Of a stretch of DNA of 63,095 bases, positions 45,522 through 53,734 are shown one piece after another. Both the position numbers and the translations under genes were made by a program. The stretch's first letter is position 1, and each line of letters opens with the position of its first letter. The notes under the pieces are model-generated. The model was not told where the DNA came from, searched no databases, and saw nothing but the letters and a program-made list of their open reading frames with translations. The stretch is from positions 1 through 63,095 of the IMG/VR virus record IMGVR_UViG_3300044617_000558, one strand, 5' to 3'. This DNA is from a virus.

Positions 45522-45545
45522 GGGCAGTTTAAAGTCATGCCTAGG
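45522..45545 (-). repeat. 24-nt 3' hairpin element, copy 9
   Basis: Minus-strand copy 8 nt after the subtilase stop and 3 nt before tRNA-Asn. Arms AGGCA/TGCCC with one mismatch at the base; loop TGACTTTAAAC keeps AAAC. Confidence 0.6.
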
Positions 45546-45553
45546 ACTATTAT

Positions 45554-46429
45554 TTAATTACGAATGTATGATGCTGTACCAATTAAAATCTTTGGAAGAG
45601 ATGATAGGTACTCTCCAAAAGTTTTATATGTGTTGCGATTTACATATGATGCTGCAGAGACTACAGTTGCTACAGAACTTCCAGCAGTATCTGTTGGAGA
45701 TCCATTGTACTTTGTGATGCTTACCTTGCCAGGGGCAACCATTGTAAGTCCAGGACCAGTATTGGTTGCTCTCTCAAGTTGAGTTTCATTTGCAAGTGCT
45801 CCGACTGGAATTACACCATTGACACATGATGGAAATCCAATAACATCTGTACGACGATCATTGCCAGTTGCAACAAAAACTGGAATGTTGTTAGAACTCA
45901 ATGATGCTACTGCACTAATAGTAACTGTATCTCGTGTACATAGTGCAAGATTTCCTGCACTTACTGAAGACTGACTTACTGAAAGAGCATCGATACTGTA
46001 CTTAGATGCATTCTTTGATACCCAATCAAATGCCAAAGCCAGCGCTTTTGCATCGCCTCGTGAGTTTCCAAGAGTTGTGACATCGTTAAATCGAATAAAC
46101 ACAATCTTTAAGTTTGGATTTACTGTCAAGGCGGACTTAACCATAGCATCACCATGAAAGGTTGCGTTGTTTAGGTCAAAGTTGATTTTATTCTTCTGCA
46201 TTGGCCATGGTGCTGATGCTGCCTTTGGTCCTTCCATAAATAACTGACCATTAGGACAGGCCATGCTCTTTGTTGTTGTAAAGCAAACTTCGTGAATAAT
46301 TGAGTTAAACTTTGTAGAATCGATAGCAGAGTCAATGATTGCTAAGACCTTTTGATCTTCTGCTTGTGATGGTTGCATTGCTGTAAATGCAATTGTAATT
46401 GATAGTAGTGCTAGTAGTACTTTCTTCAT
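45554..46429 (-). CDS. Secreted subtilase (S8-type serine protease)
   Basis: A 291-aa protein with a signal peptide (residues 1-23, MKKVLLALLSITIAFTAMQPSQA). Catalytic residues of subtilases are readable: Asp33 (AIIDSAID), His92 (FHGDAM), Asn190 (VATGND, oxyanion) and Ser252 (AGSSVATV). It lacks a propeptide of usual length. Could digest host envelope proteins or antagonists outside the cell. AAGGAG precedes the ATG. tRNA-Asn and a 24-nt hairpin follow. Confidence 0.8.
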   Translation of the reverse strand: MKKVLLALLSITIAFTAMQPSQAEDQKVLAIIDSAIDSTKFNSIIHEVCFTTTKSMACPNGQLFMEGPKAASAPWPMQKNKINFDLNNATFHGDAMVKSALTVNPNLKIVFIRFNDVTTLGNSRGDAKALALAFDWVSKNASKYSIDALSVSQSSVSAGNLALCTRDTVTISAVASLSSNNIPVFVATGNDRRTDVIGFPSCVNGVIPVGALANETQLERATNTGPGLTMVAPGKVSITKYNGSPTDTAGSSVATVVSAASYVNRNTYKTFGEYLSSLPKILIGTASYIRN

Positions 46430-46449
46430 TGTTTTCTCCTTGTTGTTGT

Positions 46450-46668
46450 TTATTGTTTGATTTTTAAAACTACTTGGCAAGGGTCTCCGCCCTCTTCCCA
46501 TTCTTGCTGTTCTTCATCTGTCATATAGGGATCTCCCTCATGAGTGTTGCAGAACGGCTCTGTTACCCATCCCCGCTCAATTCCATTTTCAAGCCAGATC
46601 TCAAACTCATCAAAGTCTGACTCTATGTTCTGAATGTCCTTTAGGATCTCTTCAAATTCTTCGCTCAT
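46450..46668 (-). CDS. 72-aa acidic hypothetical protein, leaderless
   Basis: MSEEFEEILKDIQNIESDFDEFEIWLENGIERGWVTEPFCNTHEGDPYMTDEEQQEWEEGGDPC... WVTEPFCNTHEGDPYMTDEE is a signature seen in short actinophage proteins. TATACT, 6 nt, ATG. Confidence 0.65.
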   Translation of the reverse strand: MSEEFEEILKDIQNIESDFDEFEIWLENGIERGWVTEPFCNTHEGDPYMTDEEQQEWEEGGDPCQVVLKIKQ

Positions 46669-46683
46669 ATTATAAGTATACTC

Positions 46684-47208
46684 CTAAGCGCTTATGATGT
46701 CAACTGGTCCCATGCAGGATGGGTTAAATTTAATTGCTGCAGATACTGCCTGTTGTACTCTATTCCTTGCATTTTTTTGTTTGTCTGTTGCATACAAAAC
46801 ACCATATGCATATTCTGATCCAGATCCAATAGAAATGTATGGCACTGAGTACTTGGATAAAGACATATCTCCAGAACTATGTTCATAAATTTCGCCACGG
46901 ATGCCAATAATTAAACTAAGTTCTCCTTCTTTAGATGTATCAATCCAAAACTCGTTATAAAATTCACGAAGTTCTTTAATAAATTTTGTATGCATAAACT
47001 TATCTGTGTCTTTAATGTTTGGTGCTGATGGTCTAAAGTTGTGTCTAATTCTGTCACCGTCCATTGACCCAGCATAACCAATTAAGTATGGACCTGTCTT
47101 CCAAACCTTTGGTGATTCAAGTGCAAGGATGACTCCATCATCTGATGCTCCACGATCTCCAGCCATATAAATCTTTTCTTCATGGCGTAAAGCAACAATA
47201 CAGGTCAT
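46684..47208 (-). CDS. Proteasome-beta/HslV-like Ntn hydrolase
   Basis: A 174-aa protein starting MTCIVAL: after Met removal the Thr becomes the N-terminal nucleophile. Relative to it, Asp17 (AGDRGAS) and Lys33 (ESPKVWK) fall exactly at the positions used by HslV and proteasome beta subunits. GYAGSMDGDR and IGSGSEYAYGVLYA match the S-x-G elements of the fold. It may assemble a protease ring or act alone. Promoter TTGACA-18-TATACT at 47240-47269 with a GAGAGGG leader. Confidence 0.82.
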   Translation of the reverse strand: MTCIVALRHEEKIYMAGDRGASDDGVILALESPKVWKTGPYLIGYAGSMDGDRIRHNFRPSAPNIKDTDKFMHTKFIKELREFYNEFWIDTSKEGELSLIIGIRGEIYEHSSGDMSLSKYSVPYISIGSGSEYAYGVLYATDKQKNARNRVQQAVSAAIKFNPSCMGPVDIISA

Positions 47209-47239
47209 GACAAAGCCCTCTCCAGATAGGTGATACTTA

Positions 47240-47269
47240 AGTATACCATTGCCCAGAGAGGGCTGTCAA
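47240..47269 (-). promoter_or_regulatory. Promoter for the proteasome-like gene
   Basis: Minus strand TTGACA (47269-47264), 18 bp, TATACT (47245-47240). The leader has an inverted GCCCTCTC/GAGAGGGC pair that could form a hairpin with the -35 region. Confidence 0.6.
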
Positions 47270-47285
47270 CTACCGTCAATAATGA

Positions 47286-47570
47286 CTAATTAGCCTTTTT
47301 GTCTACCGTCTTAAACGCATCATTGATCTCTGCCAATGTGAGTTTTCCATCGTCCAAAAAAGCCCTTGCCAGTCTTTCAATGACTGTTGCTACGCCTAAC
47401 AAACCTGCAAGCATAACTGCCTGGATTGTGTCAATTCCTACTACTGCTCCAGCACCAAGTACTGATAGACCAGAAGCAGCGAACACTGCTACAATACGCA
47501 TCAAAACATTTGTCAAAGCCTTTTGTGGGTGCTCCTTCTTAGGAGGCTCTACTACCTTTTTAGTTGCCAT
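47286..47570 (-). CDS. Holin-like membrane protein B
   Basis: A 94-aa protein: Lys-rich start, membrane segments (about 24-44 and 48-68), then a short charged tail. Gly/Ala/Val-rich helices fit a holin or prophage-type holin. GGAGG upstream. Second of two adjacent candidates. Confidence 0.6.
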   Translation of the reverse strand: MATKKVVEPPKKEHPQKALTNVLMRIVAVFAASGLSVLGAGAVVGIDTIQAVMLAGLLGVATVIERLARAFLDDGKLTLAEINDAFKTVDKKAN

Positions 47571-47572
47571 AT

Positions 47573-47779
47573 TTAGTCCTCCTTTCTTAGCGGGATTGTA
47601 ATCAGCCAGATTACTGTTGTTGCAAGTACTGCAATACCAACAATGTCTCTTGCTGATCCCGTCAAAGTTAACCATGCTATGAAGAAGCCAAGGAGGGTAA
47701 AGGCTTGTGCGATTATCTCCACCCCTGCATCTTTTAACCATGTGAAGAATCCCTTCACAACCTTTGTTATTATTTTCAT
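47573..47779 (-). CDS. Holin-like membrane protein A
   Basis: A 68-aa protein with two membrane helices (about 19-39 and 45-62) and basic/acidic ends (IPLRKED). Directly follows the PA14 protein gene and precedes another holin-like gene with GGAGGAC between them. Two-component holin is plausible. Confidence 0.6.
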   Translation of the reverse strand: MKIITKVVKGFFTWLKDAGVEIIAQAFTLLGFFIAWLTLTGSARDIVGIAVLATTVIWLITIPLRKED

Positions 47780-47780
47780 A

Positions 47781-49925
47781 TTACCTCCTCATCCCAATCA
47801 TTACGTTTGCAATCTGTGAAACAATGATTACTGGGATAATGACTTCCTGGGCTTTTTCTCTCTGATCATCTGTCATGTCCATACCCAACTCAGAGAAATT
47901 GGATAGGAGTTCTGCTACATCCACTTCAAATACTGCTCCGAGTGGGTCTTCAAGAAATGCTTCTGTTTGTACTTCTGTTACTGCATCTGCTAATGTAAAT
48001 GGCATTGGTGTATCCCCTGCTGATTCTGATCTGTCAGTAAACTCAACAAATGCTTCTGCAAGTGCTGGGTTAGACTTCATCTGCTCAGCAATCTGTGCAA
48101 CCTCTGAAGGCTTAATACCAAGATCACTTGCTACCTCTGCTTTTGCTTCTTGTGTCAATGCCCTAAGTGTCTGACTAACTGCTGTTACTTGTTCAGGGGA
48201 AAGAGTAACTAACTTATTATCACTGCTTGTAAGGTTAGCAATAACATTAGATAGATCTTCTTCTGTTCCCGTTCCTTTTTCAGGAACAAGTGCTGCTAAT
48301 ACTTCATCTTTGATTTCTACATCTGGTTCAGTCCAAGGATTATCTTCTGGCTCTGGATCTGGTCCAGGTTCTGGGGAAGGCTCTGGAGTAGGCTCTTCAG
48401 TTGGGTCTACAACTGGCTCTTCAGTTGGTTCTGGATCTGGGGTAACTTCTGGGGTAGGTTCAGGTGTAGGCTCATCTGTAGGGTCTACTGTAGGCTCTGT
48501 AGAAGGCTCTGGTGTAGGTTCTTCAGTTGGTTCATCTGTTGGGTCTGGGGATGGCTCTGGTGTAGGTTCTTCAGTTGGCTCTTCAGTCGGTTCTGGAGAA
48601 GGTTCTGGTGTGGGTTCTGGGGTAGGCTGATTGGCTGCAGCATTTGCTGCTGCTTGAGCAATAGCAGCATTAAGTTCTCTTTCTGCCTGATCATAATAAT
48701 ATTCCCAAGCATCACTAATAGCATTATTTAAATCAACGATTGACTGATTGTATATTTCTATTTTGCTATTCTTTAACTCTAAAGCATCTTCTGTATCTGC
48801 AACGGCATCAAGATGTTCCTGTGTCTTAGTTTGCAAAACCTGATTCATTGATGACAGTGTTGCATTCTCAGAGTTGTATACGCTTAGTTTGTCATTGTAT
48901 ACTGCCAATTTATTGTTATAGTTTGTTTGTGCTATAGCCTGTGCTGCAACAGCATCATTGTAAGCATTTATTTGTGATTGAGTTGGTCCTGATCCAGAAG
49001 AAAATGTATTAAGATTACAACTAAAATTTTGTCCCCAGACTCTTGGATTTCCAGCATAATCACATCCTGCTCCAGTCCATCCACCAGGTATAGCCCAGCC
49101 AAGATGATAGGAACCTGGTCCCCCACCGTTATACCACCATATTTCTACATCTAAAGTTTTGTCTTCACTAACATCATATACGGGAGAGTAATCGCTCCAA
49201 TTTGTCCCTTGCTCTACCCAGTTATCAACAGCAAGTTGCCCGTCAACATACATTCTAAAACCATCATCTGTATATCCTGCAAAGTAGGTTTGTGTAAACC
49301 ATGATGGAACTGTGATTTGCCCAGTAAATTTAACTATAAAGTTTTCGTATCTATTACCGCAAACTGGAAGTTGCATGCTGCTTGAGTTCCAGGTACCAGA
49401 ACAGATAACTCCACTTGGAGTTGCTATTCCAGGGAATGTTCTCGTCAAATAATAGACAGTATATGCCAAACCTTGCCCTGCAGCAGCCTGCATATTAGAC
49501 TGTGTGGTTTGAACATTAATATTGGCTATGCTGAGAGCATCCTGTGCATCGTTTCTTTCTTCAAGAGCGTTGTCTTTATGTTCAAGGGCCAAGGCTACTG
49601 TGGCTGTCTGACCATCCACATTTGATTGGGCAAGGTTCTTTGCTTCTAAGGCTGTGGCCTCTGCTTCTACTGCATCCTCATGAGCATCGTAGGAATCATC
49701 CCTAAGTTCCATCGCATTTTTGGCATAGGTGAACTTGTTTTCTGCTATATCTATAAGATCTATAAAATCATCTTGGTAGCCAAGATCGTCTACGCTATCG
49801 TTAAGTTCCTGTATTTCTTGGGCTGCAACTGTGAGGGGATCATCAGAGTGTGCACCTTCTGGGGAGATAATAAGCCAGCCAAATGCTAAGAGTGTGGCTG
49901 TCAGTATGCGTGTTAGTCTTTTAAT
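47781..49925 (-). CDS. Secreted PA14-domain surface protein with Pro/Glu/Thr repeats; probable ATT start
   Basis: About 714 aa if translation begins at ATT (49925). From that codon the protein reads KRLTRILTATLLAFGWLIIS, a clear signal peptide, with GGGGGAAAGG upstream; the first ATG (at 49712) would remove it. The order is signal; coiled coil (about 30-120); PA14 domain (about 140-270; TYFAGYTDDGFRMYVDGQLAVDNW is the glycan-binding-type core); coiled coil; PTPEPSPE repeats (about 430-525); helical tail ending in a membrane-like segment (VIIPVIIVSQIANVMI). PA14 domains bind carbohydrates. This may be an adhesin, a virion fibre or a cell-surface protein. Confidence 0.7.
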   Translation of the reverse strand: MKRLTRILTATLLAFGWLIISPEGAHSDDPLTVAAQEIQELNDSVDDLGYQDDFIDLIDIAENKFTYAKNAMELRDDSYDAHEDAVEAEATALEAKNLAQSNVDGQTATVALALEHKDNALEERNDAQDALSIANINVQTTQSNMQAAAGQGLAYTVYYLTRTFPGIATPSGVICSGTWNSSSMQLPVCGNRYENFIVKFTGQITVPSWFTQTYFAGYTDDGFRMYVDGQLAVDNWVEQGTNWSDYSPVYDVSEDKTLDVEIWWYNGGGPGSYHLGWAIPGGWTGAGCDYAGNPRVWGQNFSCNLNTFSSGSGPTQSQINAYNDAVAAQAIAQTNYNNKLAVYNDKLSVYNSENATLSSMNQVLQTKTQEHLDAVADTEDALELKNSKIEIYNQSIVDLNNAISDAWEYYYDQAERELNAAIAQAAANAAANQPTPEPTPEPSPEPTEEPTEEPTPEPSPDPTDEPTEEPTPEPSTEPTVDPTDEPTPEPTPEVTPDPEPTEEPVVDPTEEPTPEPSPEPGPDPEPEDNPWTEPDVEIKDEVLAALVPEKGTGTEEDLSNVIANLTSSDNKLVTLSPEQVTAVSQTLRALTQEAKAEVASDLGIKPSEVAQIAEQMKSNPALAEAFVEFTDRSESAGDTPMPFTLADAVTEVQTEAFLEDPLGAVFEVDVAELLSNFSELGMDMTDDQREKAQEVIIPVIIVSQIANVMIGMRR

Positions 49926-49983
49926 TTACCTTTCCCCCTTGCAGACTGATGTCTGATAGGATGATTATACCATTTTATTCCAC

Positions 49984-50013
49984 AAAAAAGGGGCTACCGT
50001 AATTGGTAACCCC
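49984..50013 (-). terminator. Rho-independent terminator
   Basis: Minus-strand GGGGTTACC (50013-50005) pairs with GGTAGCCCC (49998-49990, one G-U), followed by six T. Ends the surface-protein gene. Confidence 0.8.
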
Positions 50014-50029
50014 TTAAATGTTGGACTAA

Positions 50030-51169
50030 TTACTTGAGGTAAGTAACCTTAGCCTTTGGATTCTTTGCATTCCACTTCTTTGCAAGTGAATTGAAAGCAT
50101 CCTTAATTGACTTAAGTGCAGCAGCATTATCTGCTGTTAACTTAGCGATAGTTGCATCCTTAGCAAGGACAACTGCATCTGAAGCAGTCTTTGCATCAGC
50201 AAGTGCCTTAGCAGAAGCAGCCTTCTCAGCAGCAAGAGCAGCAGCAGATGCTGCCTTCTCTGTTGCTAGTGCAGCAGCAGCATCAGCGTTAGCCTTTACA
50301 ACTGCAGCATCTGAAATAGCCTTAGCAGCAAGTGCTGCATCCTTTGCAGCCTTCTCAGCAGCAAGTTCTGATACTAGATCACGAACTGCAATCTCTGCGA
50401 ATGGTGCAAGTGTTGGAGCAGTCAAACCAACTACTGCTGCTGCAACTGCATCTGATGATGTTGTTGGTGCAAAAGTAATTAGTGAGCGTGTTCCTGTTGT
50501 TGGAAGAGTAGCCTTAAAGGTTGCTGTTCCAAAGTCTGTTAGAGTAGCACCAGTTGTTACTGTTGCTGTATCCATAACTGCTGTTGAAGCAAAGACGGTT
50601 GCTGTAATTGACTTGCCAGATACCTTGTTGCCAAATGCATCTGTTGCAGTTACAACGATATCCTGCTTAGTTCCTGCTGCACCTGCTGAAGGTGCTGAAA
50701 CTGTTAGGTTGTTGATCTTACCAGCAGTACCCTGTACATAGTATGTAAGAGTTGTTCCACCATTGTTAATTACAACGGTTCCAATTGCTGTTGTCTTTGT
50801 GTAGACAAAAAATGTTGCAGTTGTTCCAGTGCCTGTTGCGATTGTCAAAGATGATGATCCTGACGATGCTCCGACTGGTGCTGCCGATGTGTGTAGTGCT
50901 GATACGATTGTTGCGTTAGTTGCTACTGCAGAAACTGATGTTCCTGCTGCTACTGTTGCCACAAAGCGTAGTGCATCTGCTGCATCGATTGTGTTATCTG
51001 CTGGTACTGGCAATGTGGCAGGGGTAGCAATTACACCATTGGTTGTATTTGCTGTTCCATCTAGCGTTACCGCTACTGTCATTACTGTAGCATTTGCAGG
51101 TGCTACGGCGACCATGCCCAAAGTCATGGCTGCAACCACGGCTAGTGCGATTTTCTTGAATGAATTCAT
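50030..51169 (-). CDS. Host-like secreted surface protein
   Basis: A 379-aa protein with a signal peptide ending APANA (about residues 1-27). It is Ala/Thr/Val-rich with Ig-like beta regions (about 30-260; PSAGAAGTKQDIVVTATDAFGNKVSGK is a big-Ig-like strand pattern), then a long Ala/Lys-rich coiled coil (about 265-350), ending KWNAKNPKAKVTYLK. The layout is very like S-layer or surface proteins of small freshwater Actinobacteria. It may have come from a host to mask the cell or alter adsorption. Strong AAGGAG; terminator follows. Confidence 0.7.
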   Translation of the reverse strand: MNSFKKIALAVVAAMTLGMVAVAPANATVMTVAVTLDGTANTTNGVIATPATLPVPADNTIDAADALRFVATVAAGTSVSAVATNATIVSALHTSAAPVGASSGSSSLTIATGTGTTATFFVYTKTTAIGTVVINNGGTTLTYYVQGTAGKINNLTVSAPSAGAAGTKQDIVVTATDAFGNKVSGKSITATVFASTAVMDTATVTTGATLTDFGTATFKATLPTTGTRSLITFAPTTSSDAVAAAVVGLTAPTLAPFAEIAVRDLVSELAAEKAAKDAALAAKAISDAAVVKANADAAAALATEKAASAAALAAEKAASAKALADAKTASDAVVLAKDATIAKLTADNAAALKSIKDAFNSLAKKWNAKNPKAKVTYLK

Positions 51170-51188
51170 TCGGTATTTCTCCTTATTT

Positions 51189-52976
51189 TTATAGTGTTTT
51201 TAGTCTGTCCAAATAGTCTTTTATCTCTTCTATTTGGCTAGGTTTATATTGTATCACATTGCGACTTTCTAAGTCAAATTGCTCCTCTGGAGTTTTTGGT
51301 CTATCCCTAAAAGTATGAACCTCTACTTCAGTGTCTATATTTTTTGGGGTATGTGATATTGCCCCAAATATTGCTCCACACACAGCATCAGCCAAGTCCT
51401 TTGACTTTTTGCGGGGGTGGTCAACTCTGTCATTTTTCATAATCTTTAACTGTGTTAGTTCATCAAACAATAAATCAATTGCAGGCATAGCAAGTCTTTC
51501 CTCGTAGACAAGCATAGCCATATCCTCGTAGTGCTTCTTGGCAACAGAAACAGTATCAGTTTTCATTCCAACCTGCTTTAATTCATTCTGAATATCAAAT
51601 GATTGCCAACGGTCAAATGAAACCATGCCAATATCAAACCCAAGTCTTCTAAGATTCTGAATCCATTGTTTAACTTCTGATAGGTTGACTGGGCCTTCTA
51701 CCTTTGGTTCCCACCATGCTACTGCATCTACTACGACTATTGGAGCAACTTGTTCGTAGTTGTTGATGACTTGTATGTTTACCCATTTTTCTACATGTGC
51801 AATTGCTACCGCACACTTGTCATGTTTTTGTGCAAGGTCAGCATGAACATAGTACTTCTTTGTTGGATCTGGCTTAAAGCCTTCGTCAAACCTTCTAAAG
51901 TTATCCACAGGGTTTCTTAATGTCATGCAGGCTCTAACTTTGTCTGCCTGCTTAAAGAATGCATCAGAAGCAAATGTTGGCACACATGCAAAGCGCATCA
52001 TTGCATCTCCTAGATCTGTTAGGAATGCAATCTTAAAGTCATCAATCTTTCTTGTAGGGTTTACCTCCCATGTAGGTCTCTTTAGTGCAAATACCCCTGG
52101 ATACTTGTATGATGTGATTTGATCTTCGTCCCACGAAATTTCAAAAGAATTGTCTGCACTATCTTCTGGAAGCAGTTCATTAATTATAAACTTGTGTGTT
52201 CTCTCTATAACTTCTTTCTCAGCAACTACATCATCATATTTTTCTGAAATAAAGTCTCCTGGATATCTTGGAAAAGAAAGCAAAACTACCTTACCCAGAT
52301 CAGGAAAGCGTGAGTCTACTGAACCACGGAAAGCCTTATAGATATTATCAGCAGTCTTTCCTTGCTCATTACCAGTTCCAACTTCAGATGCAAAACCAGA
52401 AATCTCATCAAGAACTGCAAGCAGAAGGTTTAGTCCCTCATGTGATTCACGCTCTGAGTGACCAGAGTAAACGGTAATAGATTTGTCAAACTCAATTGAG
52501 TCAGCCTTTGCATAATACTTTCCAGCAAACCATGGGGATCTTTCAATCTTTGATTTAAAACCTTTAAAGAAAACATTCTTTGCTTGTTGTGCGTTAATAG
52601 CAACATTGATTAGGTCAATAGCATCTCCAGAGGGCTTACCAAAATACTTTGCTGGATCTTTAAGGCATAGAAGTTTGTATACAATATATGAGCATGCTAC
52701 AGTTGATGTAAAGTCTTTACCAGAACCCTTGCCAAGTTGCAGAATAATTTCATTCTTTGTGTATTTGTCGTAATATCTTAATCCTTTTTCTTCACCCATT
52801 ATGTTTATCAAATCTTCTTTACGATATATTTGGCTCATCGCCTCAACAATATCGTACTGAATATCAGACAAAGGTGGTTGCCCAAGGTATTCTTCTCCCT
52901 CAACAAATGTCCTTGCGTCTACTGGCATCTCATTAAAATGATCATCCTGTAGTGCCTCAAGGAACTCATTGAACAT
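51189..52976 (-). CDS. Terminase large subunit
   Basis: A 595-aa protein. Walker A GKGSGK (82-87, LQLGKGSGKDFTST), Walker B LLLAVLDE (184-191) and a C-terminal nuclease domain with acidic residues at HADLAQKHDKC, VVDAVAWW and DLADAVCG. It packages DNA into the prohead. The ATG with CACG overlap of the small subunit is chosen; the gene overlaps the small subunit by 11 nt. Confidence 0.92.
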   Translation of the reverse strand: MFNEFLEALQDDHFNEMPVDARTFVEGEEYLGQPPLSDIQYDIVEAMSQIYRKEDLINIMGEEKGLRYYDKYTKNEIILQLGKGSGKDFTSTVACSYIVYKLLCLKDPAKYFGKPSGDAIDLINVAINAQQAKNVFFKGFKSKIERSPWFAGKYYAKADSIEFDKSITVYSGHSERESHEGLNLLLAVLDEISGFASEVGTGNEQGKTADNIYKAFRGSVDSRFPDLGKVVLLSFPRYPGDFISEKYDDVVAEKEVIERTHKFIINELLPEDSADNSFEISWDEDQITSYKYPGVFALKRPTWEVNPTRKIDDFKIAFLTDLGDAMMRFACVPTFASDAFFKQADKVRACMTLRNPVDNFRRFDEGFKPDPTKKYYVHADLAQKHDKCAVAIAHVEKWVNIQVINNYEQVAPIVVVDAVAWWEPKVEGPVNLSEVKQWIQNLRRLGFDIGMVSFDRWQSFDIQNELKQVGMKTDTVSVAKKHYEDMAMLVYEERLAMPAIDLLFDELTQLKIMKNDRVDHPRKKSKDLADAVCGAIFGAISHTPKNIDTEVEVHTFRDRPKTPEEQFDLESRNVIQYKPSQIEEIKDYLDRLKTL

Positions 52977-53502
52977 CGTGGACAACGGTAATCACCTCAT
53001 TGTCTTTTGCAAATGAAGAAAGCCTACGCATAATTTCATCACGAACCTGTGGATACTCTGAGGCAATATCTTTTAGAATAAGTACAAGAATTTCTTGACG
53101 CTTTTCAATTTCCATCATCTCTTCTGCAAGTTCTTTATTCTCAAGTAGGCCAGCCTTTTGAAGCATATCGATACGCTTAGACTCAATATCCATTACAAGT
53201 TTGATAGCAGCAGTCTTTGCGCTAAGATTGTTTGTCATAGATGCCTCATCAATAACTTCGTATGTACGAGAAACCAACTTGCTGTAGTGAGTGTCTGCTG
53301 CAGCCAGGGCTTCTTTGGCACGAGCACGAATAGCATCATTAGCAGATGCCATAACTTTCCACTCATTAATAAGAGTTACAACTCTTTGTCTTGGTATTGA
53401 GAGTTGCTTAGAGATAACTGTTGGATCATTTCCCTTAAGGTATTCTTCTACTACCTGATTTACTTGATCAAGGTGCTTAACTAAATCATCTTCAGTTGAC
53501 AT
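52966..53502 (-). CDS. Terminase small subunit
   Basis: A 178-aa protein directly before the large subunit. N-terminal helix-turn-helix-like part (about 20-55; DPTVISKQLSIPRQRVVTLINEW), central helices, and C-terminal oligomerisation tail. Recognises the packaging site. Position and HTH support the call. Confidence 0.75.
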   Translation of the reverse strand: MSTEDDLVKHLDQVNQVVEEYLKGNDPTVISKQLSIPRQRVVTLINEWKVMASANDAIRARAKEALAAADTHYSKLVSRTYEVIDEASMTNNLSAKTAAIKLVMDIESKRIDMLQKAGLLENKELAEEMMEIEKRQEILVLILKDIASEYPQVRDEIMRRLSSFAKDNEVITVVHDVQ

Positions 53503-53734
53503 ACTTGCCCTCTAGTCTGTTTATCTCATCTTTAATATAAAAGATTGCTTTTTCAAGATCCTGAATTGTTTTTGCCTCATCTTTAAGTCCTGCTCTCCAA
53601 AGATACTTGAAAGCATTACCGATATTAAAATTACGATGACGAGTTATCTCAATACACTCAATACCAGACGGGTCTGATGTATAGTGTAATGGATTGTTTA
53701 CTTGGTCAACGGTTATGGTTAGATTATCACTCAT
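53492..53734 (-). CDS. DUF3310 protein
   Basis: An 80-aa protein: VNNPLHYTSDPSGIECIEITRHRNFNIGNAFKYLWRAGLKDEAKTIQDLEKAIFYI (about 9-66) is a textbook DUF3310 domain, common in phages near nucleotide or terminase genes. Function unknown, sometimes noted as nucleotide-kinase-associated. Confidence 0.88.
   Translation of the reverse strand: MSDNLTITVDQVNNPLHYTSDPSGIECIEITRHRNFNIGNAFKYLWRAGLKDEAKTIQDLEKAIFYIKDEINRLEGKYVN

Noticed and set aside
48310-48630. Gly/Ser-rich plus-strand ORF
   Set aside because: It is the antisense of the Pro/Glu/Thr repeats of the PA14 protein, a low-complexity shadow with no ribosome site.
48340-48640. Repeats that might be a CRISPR array
   Set aside because: The repeats are short in-frame PT/PE codon repeats of a protein linker with no spacers of constant length. 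No CRISPR array was found anywhere, so Cas4-like 54866 is called a phage recombination nuclease.
50091-51194. Long plus-strand Ala/Ser/Val-rich ORFs opposite the surface protein
   Set aside because: Composition mirrors the Ala/Thr-rich leftward protein; no ribosome sites, promoters or known domains.
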